Source: an uncultured Flavobacteriaceae bacterium (GTDB lineage Bacteria > Bacteroidota > Bacteroidia > Flavobacteriales > Flavobacteriaceae). From it: DNA of 13,685 nt. Each line of letters begins with the position of its first letter. The stretch's first letter is position 1. The stretch lies in NCBI GenBank assembly GCA_913052425.1, contig CAJXEG010000021.1, forward strand, positions 1 through 13,685, given 5' to 3'. The notes under the pieces are model-generated. The model saw only the letters and a list, made by a program, of their open reading frames with translations, made no database searches and was not told the DNA's origin. Of this stretch, positions 1 through 7,313 are shown one piece after another. The position numbers were made by a program, and so were the translations under genes.

Positions 1-1520
1 ATCAAGGTTCAGCCTTCCCTGCCGAATATATCGCTGAGGGAGTAGACCAAACCCGCGGGTGGTTCTACACTCTACATGCCATCAGCACACTGGTTTTTGA
101 TTCTATTTCCTACAAAAATGTGGTTTCCAATGGGTTGGTTCTGGACAAAAGCGGACAGAAGATGTCCAAACGCTTGGGTAATGCAGTAGATCCCTTCGAA
201 ACCATTGACCAATACGGAGCAGATGCCACCCGTTGGTATATGATTTCAAACGCCAACCCCTGGGACAACCTCAAATTTGACTTAGACGGGATAGGCGAGG
301 CACAACGCAAGTTTTTTGGCACCTTACACAACACCTATTCCTTCTTCAGCCTCTATGCCAATATAGACGATTTTAAAAATGAAGAAACCCCCATTCCCCT
401 TGACGAACGCTCCGAATTGGATCGCTGGATTTTATCTGAACTAAACAGTTTGATTGGAAAAGTAGATGCTTATTATGAAGATTATGAGCCGACCAAAGCA
501 ACCCGAGCCATCTCAGAATTTGTTCAGGAAAAATTGAGTAATTGGTATGTGAGATTGTGCAGAAGACGTTTTTGGAAAGGAGAATTTCAAAAAGATAAAA
601 TTGCAGCCTACCAAACCCTATGGGAGTGTCTGCTAAACATAACCCAATTGGCTGCCCCTGTGGCTCCTTTTTACAGTGACCGTTTGTATCAAGATTTGAC
701 CGAGAATACGGCCACCCAAAAATCCACATCGGTACATTTGTCGACTTTTCCCAAAGTGCGTCCCGATGCTATCGATTCAGCCCTGGAAAATCGAATCAAC
801 AAAGCACGAAACATCACCTCATTGGCCCTTTCGCTTCGGAAAAAAGAACAAATCAAAGTAAGACAGCCCCTACAAAATCTGATGATTGCTGTTAATGGCC
901 CTGAGGAGAAAAACGAAATCAAAAAAATCCAAGAACAATTGCGTTCTGAGATTAATGTTAAATCCATTGAGCTGATTGATGACGACAGCAATATCTTGGT
1001 CAAAGAGATCAAACCAAACTTTAAAGTACTCGGCCCCCGGTTCGGGAAAGATATGGGAGCAGTAGTCAGTAAGATCAATGCTTTTGGAGAGACAGAAATA
1101 AAAACCCTTGAGCAGGAAGGGAAGATCAACATCCCCTTTAATGAAAAAAATATTATTTTAGACCTCAGCGAGGTGGAAATCACCTCCAAAGATATCGAAG
1201 GTTGGCTGGTTGCTCATGGCAATGGTTTGACCGTAGCCTTAGATATTTCACTGACCGAAGATCTGATAAATGAAGGCATTGCACGAGAATTGGTCAATCG
1301 AATTCAAAACATCAGAAAAGACGCCGGACTGGAAGTAACCGATAAAATTGATATCAGCTTTTTGGCCGACGATGATTTAAAAGAAAGAATTGAAAATAAC
1401 AGTGCTTATATACGCTCGGAGACCCTAGGAGAAAAGATTCATTTTCCCCAGGTAATGAACGATGGAACCGAGATTGTATTTGACGACATTAAAACACAAA
1501 TAACGATTAAAAAGATTTAA
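1..1520 (+). CDS. ileS: Isoleucine--tRNA ligase, C-terminal part (5' end outside window)
   Basis: Cytoplasmic class I aminoacyl-tRNA synthetase that charges tRNA-Ile with isoleucine. The reading frame is open from base 3, so 505 codons are visible. From memory flavobacterial IleRS is about 1,130 residues, so a bit under half is present. The fragment opens with the conserved catalytic-domain segment EGVDQTRGWFYTLHA, followed by the ATP-binding KMSKRLGN loop (KMSKR at 159-173, visible residues 53-57). Next comes the helical anticodon-binding domain (for example SELDRWILSELNSLIGKV and KLSNWYVRLCRRRFW). The C-terminal region contains NEGIARELVNRIQNIRKDAG and ends in KKI. No cysteine cluster is present at the C-terminus, unlike E. 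coli-type IleRS with its zinc-binding tail; with KMSKR in place of KMSKS this suggests the eukaryote-like type-2 class (inference). The stop codon is 1 nt before the next gene, so this is the visible upstream member of an operon with the TraR/DksA-like gene and lspA. Confidence 0.97.
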   Translation, partial: QGSAFPAEYIAEGVDQTRGWFYTLHAISTLVFDSISYKNVVSNGLVLDKSGQKMSKRLGNAVDPFETIDQYGADATRWYMISNANPWDNLKFDLDGIGEAQRKFFGTLHNTYSFFSLYANIDDFKNEETPIPLDERSELDRWILSELNSLIGKVDAYYEDYEPTKATRAISEFVQEKLSNWYVRLCRRRFWKGEFQKDKIAAYQTLWECLLNITQLAAPVAPFYSDRLYQDLTENTATQKSTSVHLSTFPKVRPDAIDSALENRINKARNITSLALSLRKKEQIKVRQPLQNLMIAVNGPEEKNEIKKIQEQLRSEINVKSIELIDDDSNILVKEIKPNFKVLGPRFGKDMGAVVSKINAFGETEIKTLEQEGKINIPFNEKNIILDLSEVEITSKDIEGWLVAHGNGLTVALDISLTEDLINEGIARELVNRIQNIRKDAGLEVTDKIDISFLADDDLKERIENNSAYIRSETLGEKIHFPQVMNDGTEIVFDDIKTQITIKKI

Positions 1521-1521
1521 G

Positions 1522-1905
1522 ATGGCTAAAGAAACAAAAGATCGATATTCGGACGAAGAGTTGGAAAACTTCAGAAAATTGATTGAAGAAAAGATCAACA
1601 AAGCCCAAGCAGATTTAGAACTGTTGAGGAGTGCCTACATGAACGACGGTAACAATGGTACAGATGATACCTCCCCCACTTTTAAGGCCTTTGAGGAAGG
1701 ATCGGAAACCATGTCCAAGGAAGCCAATACACAATTGGCCATCCGTCAAGAAAAGTTCATCCGTGACCTAAAAAACGCCATGGTTCGCATTGAAAACAAA
1801 ACCTATGGTGTGTGTCGCGTTACCGGAAAATTGATCAATAAACAAAGACTCTTATTGGTGCCCCACGCTACTTTGAGTATTGAGGCTAAAAACATGCAAA
1901 AATAG
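1522..1905 (+). CDS. TraR/DksA-family RNA polymerase-binding protein with degenerate zinc site
   Basis: A 127-residue protein of the TraR/DksA family. Family members insert a coiled coil into the RNA polymerase secondary channel and modulate initiation, often with ppGpp. Residues 10-90 are highly charged and predicted helical, as expected for the coiled-coil hairpin. Residues 95-123 align without gaps to the DksA zinc ribbon (YGVCRVTGKLI, then VPHATLSIEAK). Only the first of the four zinc cysteines is kept: Cys98, then Thr101, Ser119 and Ala122 stand where DksA has cysteine. I also cannot place a clear DxxDxA motif at the coiled-coil tip; the local sequence is NGTDDTSPTFKAFEEGSE. It starts at ATG 1 nt after ileS and ends 3 nt before lspA, implying co-transcription and probably coupled translation. 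The family assignment is firm. Whether it acts like DksA on rRNA promoters cannot be read from the sequence, so I give no gene symbol. Confidence 0.9.
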   Translation: MAKETKDRYSDEELENFRKLIEEKINKAQADLELLRSAYMNDGNNGTDDTSPTFKAFEEGSETMSKEANTQLAIRQEKFIRDLKNAMVRIENKTYGVCRVTGKLINKQRLLLVPHATLSIEAKNMQK

Positions 1906-1908
1906 CGT

Positions 1909-2589
1909 TTGAAATTTAAGGCCTCCAATATCAATCTGCCAACAGCCGTAGTCATCATACTGGGGTTATTATTGATGGATCAGGCATCTAAGTTTTTCAT
2001 CAAACTCAATTATCCCCTTTCACTCTATGGGAGTGGCGCGATCGTTGATTGGGGCTTTTTTAAGCTCCTTTTTGTGGAAAACAAAGGAATGGCCATGGGA
2101 ACCAAACTCAACGATATTTTTCCCTTTTTCTCCGACAAAACCGCCAAACTGGTGTTAACCATCTTTCGTTTGTTGGCCATTGCAGGAATTGGTTATTGGT
2201 TGTGGGACAACATTCGCAAACAAACGGCCAACCTGTTTCGTTGGGCCCTGTGTTTGATCTTTGCCGGAGCTTTGGGCAACATCATCGACTCGGTTTTTTA
2301 CGGGATGATCTTTTCCCACAGTTATGGTCAAGTCGCCACTCTATTTCCCGAGGGAGGAGGTTATGCCCCAATATTTCAAGGCCATGTGGTGGACATGTTA
2401 CAATTTCCTCTGGTGAGCTGGAATTGGCCCGGCTGGATGCCTTGGGTAGGAGGTAAAAACTATACTTTTTTTCAATATGTCTTTAATGTTGCCGACTCAG
2501 CCATCAGTGTGGGGGTGGGTATTTTAATCTTCTTTAACAAAAGGATTTTTGGGCAACAGGCCAAAGAAGATTTTAATCAAAAGGAGTAA
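1909..2589 (+). CDS. lspA: Lipoprotein signal peptidase (signal peptidase II)
   Basis: Inner-membrane aspartyl protease that removes the signal peptide of prolipoproteins after the lipobox cysteine has been diacylated. The 226-residue product shows the family motifs in order: DQASKFFIK near the end of the first membrane segment (residues 24-32), ENKGMAMG (57-64), GNIIDS with catalytic Asp127, and FNVADS with catalytic Asp196. Four hydrophobic segments are visible, at about 10-28, 78-98, 110-130 and 192-210. The protein is longer than the usual 160-170 residues because about 69 residues separate the two aspartates, against roughly 20 in Gram-positive and proteobacterial enzymes. The start is TTG: an in-frame TAG at 1903 bounds the frame and the first ATG would remove most of the first membrane segment. 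The 3' end overlaps the opposing folate gene by 13 nt. Confidence 0.95.
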   Translation: MKFKASNINLPTAVVIILGLLLMDQASKFFIKLNYPLSLYGSGAIVDWGFFKLLFVENKGMAMGTKLNDIFPFFSDKTAKLVLTIFRLLAIAGIGYWLWDNIRKQTANLFRWALCLIFAGALGNIIDSVFYGMIFSHSYGQVATLFPEGGGYAPIFQGHVVDMLQFPLVSWNWPGWMPWVGGKNYTFFQYVFNVADSAISVGVGILIFFNKRIFGQQAKEDFNQKE

Positions 2590-3140
2590 ACCTTCTCAGG
2601 GGTAATGGCATAATCCAAAGCAATATCATTGGTATCGATATCCTCAATTTTGGAAATTGGATCAAAAAAAGACAATCCCACCTTAAGGGTACTTTTGGGA
2701 CATTCTCCCAAAAAACGGTCATAATAACCTTTGCCGTAACCCACACGGTGGCCCTCTTGGTCAAAGGCCAGTAGGGGAACAAAAACCACCTCAATTTGTT
2801 GGGGGCTGATGCTTATCCCCGATAAGGGTTCCGGGATGCCCCAGCGGTTCAATTTTAAAGTAGTCTGATCCGTGAGTAGGCAATGCTCCAATTCATGGTG
2901 ATCGACCATTTTGGGGACAACAGGCTGTTTGTCTTTTCCTTGAAGAACAGAAAGCAGGTAGGAGGTGTCGACCTCCTTGTTTTTTTCAGCGGTAATAAAA
3001 AGATGGTACAGAGAGTACTCCCAAAGATTCAGCGTCAAACAACGATTAGAAATCTCAATGCTCCAATCGGCAATTTGATCTTCCGTCAGGGCATCTCTGC
3101 GCTTTCGGTATTCGATTCTTAAAGCCGACTTGGTGTTCAA
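2577..3140 (-). CDS. 5-formyltetrahydrofolate cyclo-ligase
   Basis: Cytoplasmic enzyme (5,10-methenyltetrahydrofolate synthetase) that converts 5-formyltetrahydrofolate to 5,10-methenyltetrahydrofolate using ATP, returning a storage or inhibitory folate to one-carbon metabolism. At 187 residues it has the normal family length. Diagnostic segments are the basic N-terminus LRIEYRKRRDAL (residues 7-18), NRWGIPEP (98-105), and VPLLAFDQEGHRVGYGKGYY (121-140) followed by DRF, which is the family signature with the phosphate-binding GYGKGYYDR loop. The start is TTG at 3138-3140: an in-frame TAA lies seven codons upstream, the first ATG is around residue 78, and the N-terminus from TTG matches the family. 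It is a lone minus-strand gene between lspA (convergent, overlapping 13 nt) and uvrC (divergent, 97 nt apart). Confidence 0.95.
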   Translation of the reverse strand: MNTKSALRIEYRKRRDALTEDQIADWSIEISNRCLTLNLWEYSLYHLFITAEKNKEVDTSYLLSVLQGKDKQPVVPKMVDHHELEHCLLTDQTTLKLNRWGIPEPLSGISISPQQIEVVFVPLLAFDQEGHRVGYGKGYYDRFLGECPKSTLKVGLSFFDPISKIEDIDTNDIALDYAITPEKVYSF

Positions 3141-3237
3141 AACCTTTAAATTTTGTTCTTAAAAATAAGCATATTTAACCATCCCTCCCCTGAAAGGGCT
3201 TTTTTCTAATGCTTGGAGAAAAACGTAACTTCGTCCT

Positions 3238-5031
3238 ATGGAACAACCTCCCATAGCCATACAGTTCAAAACACTCCCTACCGATCCCGGGGTCTATCAG
3301 TATTTTGACAAAAATGATACCGTGATTTATGTGGGTAAAGCCAAAAACCTAAAACGAAGGGTGACCTCCTATTTTACCAAAGTACATGACAACGCCAAAA
3401 CCCGAATTCTGGTAAAAAAAATCCACCGCATGGAGCACATCGTGGTGCCCACAGAGGTCGATGCGTTGCTGCTGGAAAACAATCTGATCAAAAAATACCG
3501 CCCCCGCTATAATATTCTTTTAAAAGATGACAAGACCTACCCTTGGATTTGCATCAAAAAAGAAGCTTTCCCAAGGGTATTCAGCACCCGAAAGGTGATT
3601 CGAGACGGGTCGGACTATTTTGGGCCCTACCCCAATGTAAAAACCGTATATACCCTGTTGGAACTCATTCGCGGACTCTATCCCATACGTACCTGCAACT
3701 ACGACCTCTCCGAAGAAAAAATCCATAAACAATCCTACAAGCTGTGTCTTGAATACCATATCGGTAACTGTCTGGCTCCCTGTGAATCTAAGGTAAGTGA
3801 GGAGGACTACAATCAAAACATCGCGGCCATCAGAGACATTATCAAGGGCAATTTCAGGCGCTCACTTAACCAGTTCAAGACCCAAATGGAACAATACGCC
3901 ACCACCATGGAATTTGAGCGAGCACAGGAAATCAAAGAAAAACTAGAGTCATTGGAAAATTACCAAGCTAAATCTACGGTGGTCAACTCCAAAATCACCA
4001 ATGTGGACGTCTTTACCATCATCTCAGACGAAAGCTACGGCTATGTCAATTTTTTCCAAGTCGCTTTTGGTTCTATTATCCGATCCCATACGGTAGAAAT
4101 CAAAAAAAAACTGGAGGAAACCAATGCAGAGATGTTGCCATTGGCCATTGTTGACTTGCGACAGCGTTTCAACTCCCAATCCAAAGAGATCTACGTTCCT
4201 TTTGAAATCGATTTAGGCCCTAAAATCAAAGTAACGGTTCCCAAACTGGGTGACAAAAAAAAGCTGGTTGAGTTGTCCCAAAGAAATGCCAAGTTTTTTC
4301 GATTGGAACGTTTCAAACAAATGAAAATCGTGGATCCCGAACGCCACGTTAAAAGATTGATGAACCAGATGAAAACAGATCTCCACCTGCAAGAGAAACC
4401 CGTTCACATCGAGTGTTTTGACAATTCCAACATCCAAGGAACCAACCCCACCGCCGCCTGCGTGGTTTTTAGAAACGGTAAGCCTTTCAAAAAAGATTAT
4501 CGCCATTTTAAAATCAAAACCGTAGCGGGGCCGGATGATTTTGCCTCCATGGAAGAAGTGGTTCACCGCCGCTACAAACGCCTTTCCGACGAAGGGCAAC
4601 CCCTTCCCCAACTGATCGTAATTGACGGGGGAAAGGGTCAGCTGTCATCGGCTGTAAAAAGCTTGGATCGTTTGGGTCTAAGAGGTCAAATTGCCATCAT
4701 CGGTATCGCCAAAAGACTAGAGGAAATCTATTATCCGGGAGACAGTATCCCAATGTATCTGGACAAAAAATCAGAGACCTTAAAGGTCATTCAACAATTG
4801 CGAAACGAAGCCCACCGCTTTGGATTGACCCTTCACAGAAACATCCGCAGCAAAAATGCCCTAAAATCCCCACTTGACGGGGTAGAAGGCATTGGCCCCA
4901 AAACCAAAGAACTTTTGCTCAAAGCGTTTAAATCGCTTAAAAGAATTAAAGCAGCTTCAGAGCAGGAGATCATTGATCTGTTGGGAAAGACAAAAGGGGT
5001 TAAAATTTATCAAAAGTTGCAGGAACTTTAA
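3238..5031 (+). CDS. uvrC: Excinuclease ABC subunit C
   Basis: Nuclease subunit of UvrABC nucleotide-excision repair, making the 3' and 5' incisions around bulky lesions. It has 597 residues, the usual length. Order of parts: N-terminal GIY-YIG nuclease with Tyr20 (PGVYQYF), Tyr31 (IYVGKAKNLKRR), Arg40 and Glu80; a cysteine-rich section with Cys153, Cys170, Cys178 and Cys182; the UVR/UvrB-contact helix at about 213-243 (YATTMEFERAQEIKEKLESL); the RNase H-like 5' nuclease with Asp395 (ECFDNSNIQG), Asp463 (VIDGGKGQL) and His526 (RNEAHRF); and C-terminal helix-hairpin-helix motifs (GVEGIGPKTKELLL). The four cysteines match the pattern that, as I recall, binds a [4Fe-4S] cluster in E. coli UvrC. 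The ATG start gives an N-terminus of normal family length. A weak -7-like element, TAACTTCG, lies immediately upstream. The next gene starts 72 nt further on. Confidence 0.98.
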   Translation: MEQPPIAIQFKTLPTDPGVYQYFDKNDTVIYVGKAKNLKRRVTSYFTKVHDNAKTRILVKKIHRMEHIVVPTEVDALLLENNLIKKYRPRYNILLKDDKTYPWICIKKEAFPRVFSTRKVIRDGSDYFGPYPNVKTVYTLLELIRGLYPIRTCNYDLSEEKIHKQSYKLCLEYHIGNCLAPCESKVSEEDYNQNIAAIRDIIKGNFRRSLNQFKTQMEQYATTMEFERAQEIKEKLESLENYQAKSTVVNSKITNVDVFTIISDESYGYVNFFQVAFGSIIRSHTVEIKKKLEETNAEMLPLAIVDLRQRFNSQSKEIYVPFEIDLGPKIKVTVPKLGDKKKLVELSQRNAKFFRLERFKQMKIVDPERHVKRLMNQMKTDLHLQEKPVHIECFDNSNIQGTNPTAACVVFRNGKPFKKDYRHFKIKTVAGPDDFASMEEVVHRRYKRLSDEGQPLPQLIVIDGGKGQLSSAVKSLDRLGLRGQIAIIGIAKRLEEIYYPGDSIPMYLDKKSETLKVIQQLRNEAHRFGLTLHRNIRSKNALKSPLDGVEGIGPKTKELLLKAFKSLKRIKAASEQEIIDLLGKTKGVKIYQKLQEL

Positions 5032-5103
5032 TTTTTTGACTTTTTCTTAAACTTTAAAAAAATGATTTTACAATCAATTACTTAATTTTACCCCAAGATA
5101 TCA

Positions 5104-5910
5104 ATGAAAAAAAAACAACTGCTAATTCTTTTATTGTACTGCATTGGGGGATTCTGCTTTGCCCAACCGGCACTGGTAAATGCTCCTTTGGAGGAGAAAC
5201 TTCCCTTTAAGGCAGGAGAATGGTTTGAGTTTAGAATCCACTACGGTTTTTTCAACGCCAGCTATGCCACCTTGGAAATCAGCAGCGATACCCTGAACGG
5301 CATCCCCGTTTTGCATGCCAAAGGTTATGGTACAACAACAGGGCTGGCCCGATGGTTTTTTAAGGTTGAGGATCATTACGACACCTATTTTGATGAAAAA
5401 AAAATCCTCCCTTACTGGTTTATCCGCGATATCTATGAAGGAGGTTACACCAAAAATTTAGAGATCAACTTTGATCACGATCAAAATTTGGCCCATGTCA
5501 ATGACCTAAAAAATAAAAAAAAGCAAACTTTTAAAATTGCTGATAACGTACAAGACCTCATCTCTGCCTTCTACTACCTCAGAGCATTTTACCACAGCGA
5601 TAAATTAATGCCCAATGACACTTTTAGCATCAATATGTTTTTCGATAAAGAAAATTATGTTTTTAAGATGAAGTTTTTGGGAAAAGAGAGCCTCAGCACC
5701 AAATTTGGTAAAATCCAATGCATGAAATTTAGGCCCTATGTTCAATCCGGAAGGGTTTTTAGAGAACAAGAAAGTGTGACCCTTTGGATCACAGACGACG
5801 GCAATAAAATTCCCATACGATTGCAGGCCGATTTGGCTATTGGTTCCATCAAAGTTGACCTAGAAAAGTTTAAAAACCTTGTGGCTCCCTTTGAAATCGA
5901 GTTCAATTAG
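5104..5910 (+). CDS. Secreted DUF3108-family protein of unknown function
   Basis: A 268-residue exported protein. Residues 1-20 form a clear Sec signal peptide (MKKK, hydrophobic core LLILLLYCIGGF, then CFA|QP), so signal peptidase I cleavage before Gln21 is expected; there is no lipobox, although Cys13 and Cys18 lie inside the signal peptide. The mature part starts with FKAGEWFEFRIHYGFFNASY (residues 35-54) and alternates short polar and aromatic stretches, suggesting a beta-rich fold. Together with SVTLWITDDGNKIPIRLQ (224-241) and AIGSIKVDL this matches my recollection of DUF3108. That family has no established function that I can cite. It lies 72 nt after uvrC and 107 nt before the M23 peptidase gene, so a periplasmic or cell-envelope role is plausible but only inferred from context. 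Two runs of nine A lie in the coding sequence, at 5107-5115 and 5396-5404. Confidence 0.85.
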   Translation: MKKKQLLILLLYCIGGFCFAQPALVNAPLEEKLPFKAGEWFEFRIHYGFFNASYATLEISSDTLNGIPVLHAKGYGTTTGLARWFFKVEDHYDTYFDEKKILPYWFIRDIYEGGYTKNLEINFDHDQNLAHVNDLKNKKKQTFKIADNVQDLISAFYYLRAFYHSDKLMPNDTFSINMFFDKENYVFKMKFLGKESLSTKFGKIQCMKFRPYVQSGRVFREQESVTLWITDDGNKIPIRLQADLAIGSIKVDLEKFKNLVAPFEIEFN

Positions 5911-6017
5911 ACTTTCTAATTGTTTATTACTCTTTGTATAACTTTTTGTTAAAAACCTTGGCATTGAATGCATAAAGCAAGAAATTTGAGCTGAACAAAG
6001 AATACATTCGTAGGATT

Positions 6018-7313
6018 TTGAATAGGGTTTTTGTCATACTACATTTATTAGGTATTGTTATTTTGTTTTCCTCCTGTGAGACTTCAAAGCAGTCTCCCAT
6101 AGTCGAGCCCGCTTTAGCTAAAGTCGAAATCAAACCCAAAAACATTAAATACGGCTTTGACATAGATCAATTCAGAGTGGTAAAGAAAAAAATTAGAAGG
6201 GGAGATACTTTTGGCTCTATTCTTGAAGACAATGGCATTGACTACCCCGAAGTATACAACATCCTAAAAGCCCTCAAAAATAAGGTAAGTGTCAGAAGCT
6301 TGGTGGTGGGTAAGTCCTACAGTCTTTTCTTTTCTAAAGACAGCATACCCACCCCCAAAGCTTTTATTTACGAGCCACAAATTGACAGCTATACACTTGT
6401 CCAACTCAGGGACAGCATTTATGGCAAAAAGATAACCAAGCCCATCAAAATTGTGACCAAAGAGGGGAATGGTCTGATTGAAAATTCACTTTATGAAACC
6501 ATGACCAGCAGTGGATTAAACGACCAATTGACCTATTACTTGGCCGATGTCTACGCTTGGAATATCGACTTTTACAGGCTCCACAAAGGTGATCGGTTTA
6601 AAGTCATTTATACCGAAAAATTTGTCGATGATACCATATCAATTGGGATTGAACGCATCAAAGCAGCAATTTTCGAACATGCCGGAAAAGATTTTTACGC
6701 CTTTGAATTTCAACCCGATTCGCTCAAAGGGATCGTGGAATACTTTGATGATAAAGCCAAGAATCTAAGGAGAGCATTCCTAAAGGCACCCGTAAAATTT
6801 GGGCCGGTAACCTCACGTTACAACCTGAAGCGCAGAATTGCCTATTACGGCAACCGCATCAAACCCCATCGCGGTACAGATTTTGCTGCCAATGTAGGAA
6901 CTCCAATTCTGGCCACCGCCAATGGGGTAGTGGTTAAATCTTCCTATACCAGAGGTAATGGAAACTATGTTACCATCAAACACAACAATACCTACAGCAC
7001 CCAATACCTCCACATGAAACGCCGAAAAGTCAAAGTTGGAGAATGGGTTACCCAAGGACAAGTCATAGGATGGGTCGGCATGACAGGCTACACCTCAGGG
7101 CCCCATGTGTGCTATCGATTCTGGAAAAACGGAAGACAAGTAGATCCATTCAGACAGAAACTGCCCGATGCCAAGCCCATTTCCAATGAATTAAAAATTA
7201 ATTATTTAAATGCCATCGTTGATCTAAAAACCCAGCTCGATTGTATATCTTTCACCCCGGAATCAAAATACATTAACTCAGCTTTAGCTCTTTCAAATAG
7301 TGACATTCAATAA
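6018..7313 (+). CDS. M23-family peptidoglycan endopeptidase, putative lipoprotein
   Basis: Probable periplasmic peptidoglycan hydrolase of the MepM/ShyA/Csd3 type, 431 residues. Residues 1-20 are a lipoprotein signal (ILHLLGIVILFSSC) with Cys20 as the predicted lipidated residue, so it is a likely client of the LspA encoded upstream. A LysM/OapA-like section follows (IRRGDTFGSILEDNGI, 59-74), then a Csd3-like middle domain (about 155-215), then the M23 (LytM) domain at about 260-378. The zinc motif HxxxD is intact (His284 and Asp288 in KPHRGTDF), and His332 (QYLHMK) is present. The HxH motif is instead His363-Val-Cys365 (GPHVCYRFW), so the last zinc ligand would be a cysteine. The start is TTG at 6018, chosen because it gives a compact signal peptide and follows an AGGA sequence; an in-frame TAA lies at 5973 with no ATG in between. 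The gene overlaps pgi by 14 nt. The cleavage specificity (probably D,D-endopeptidase) is inferred. Confidence 0.92.
   Translation: MNRVFVILHLLGIVILFSSCETSKQSPIVEPALAKVEIKPKNIKYGFDIDQFRVVKKKIRRGDTFGSILEDNGIDYPEVYNILKALKNKVSVRSLVVGKSYSLFFSKDSIPTPKAFIYEPQIDSYTLVQLRDSIYGKKITKPIKIVTKEGNGLIENSLYETMTSSGLNDQLTYYLADVYAWNIDFYRLHKGDRFKVIYTEKFVDDTISIGIERIKAAIFEHAGKDFYAFEFQPDSLKGIVEYFDDKAKNLRRAFLKAPVKFGPVTSRYNLKRRIAYYGNRIKPHRGTDFAANVGTPILATANGVVVKSSYTRGNGNYVTIKHNNTYSTQYLHMKRRKVKVGEWVTQGQVIGWVGMTGYTSGPHVCYRFWKNGRQVDPFRQKLPDAKPISNELKINYLNAIVDLKTQLDCISFTPESKYINSALALSNSDIQ

Noticed and set aside
373..729. Minus-strand open frame of 118 codons inside ileS
   Set aside because: Same reason: antisense shadow of the conserved anticodon-binding domain with no family features.
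689..1189. Minus-strand open frame of 166 codons inside ileS
   Set aside because: It lies wholly within the well-supported ileS coding region, has no recognisable motif and reads as the low-complexity reverse of a coding frame.
3188..3205. Possible terminator: CCCT-GAA-AGGG followed by C and six T
   Set aside because: The stem is only 4 bp, and on the plus strand no gene ends just before it; lspA ends about 600 nt upstream. Too weak to call.
3226..3233. TAACTTCG as a uvrC -7 element
   Set aside because: One mismatch to TAnnTTTG and no -33 TTG at a proper distance; it would also imply a transcript starting almost at the ATG. Possible but not supported enough.
4213..4611. Minus-strand open frame of 132 codons inside uvrC
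   Set aside because: Antisense to the conserved RNase H-like domain of UvrC; Phe/Val/Gly-rich composition typical of a shadow frame.
5083..5090. TAATTTTA as a -7 element for the DUF3108 gene
   Set aside because: One mismatch to consensus in very AT-rich DNA, with the nearest upstream TTG too far away.
5961..5971. Small inverted repeat GCAT-TGA-ATGC before the M23 gene
   Set aside because: A 4-bp stem without T-tract; expected by chance.
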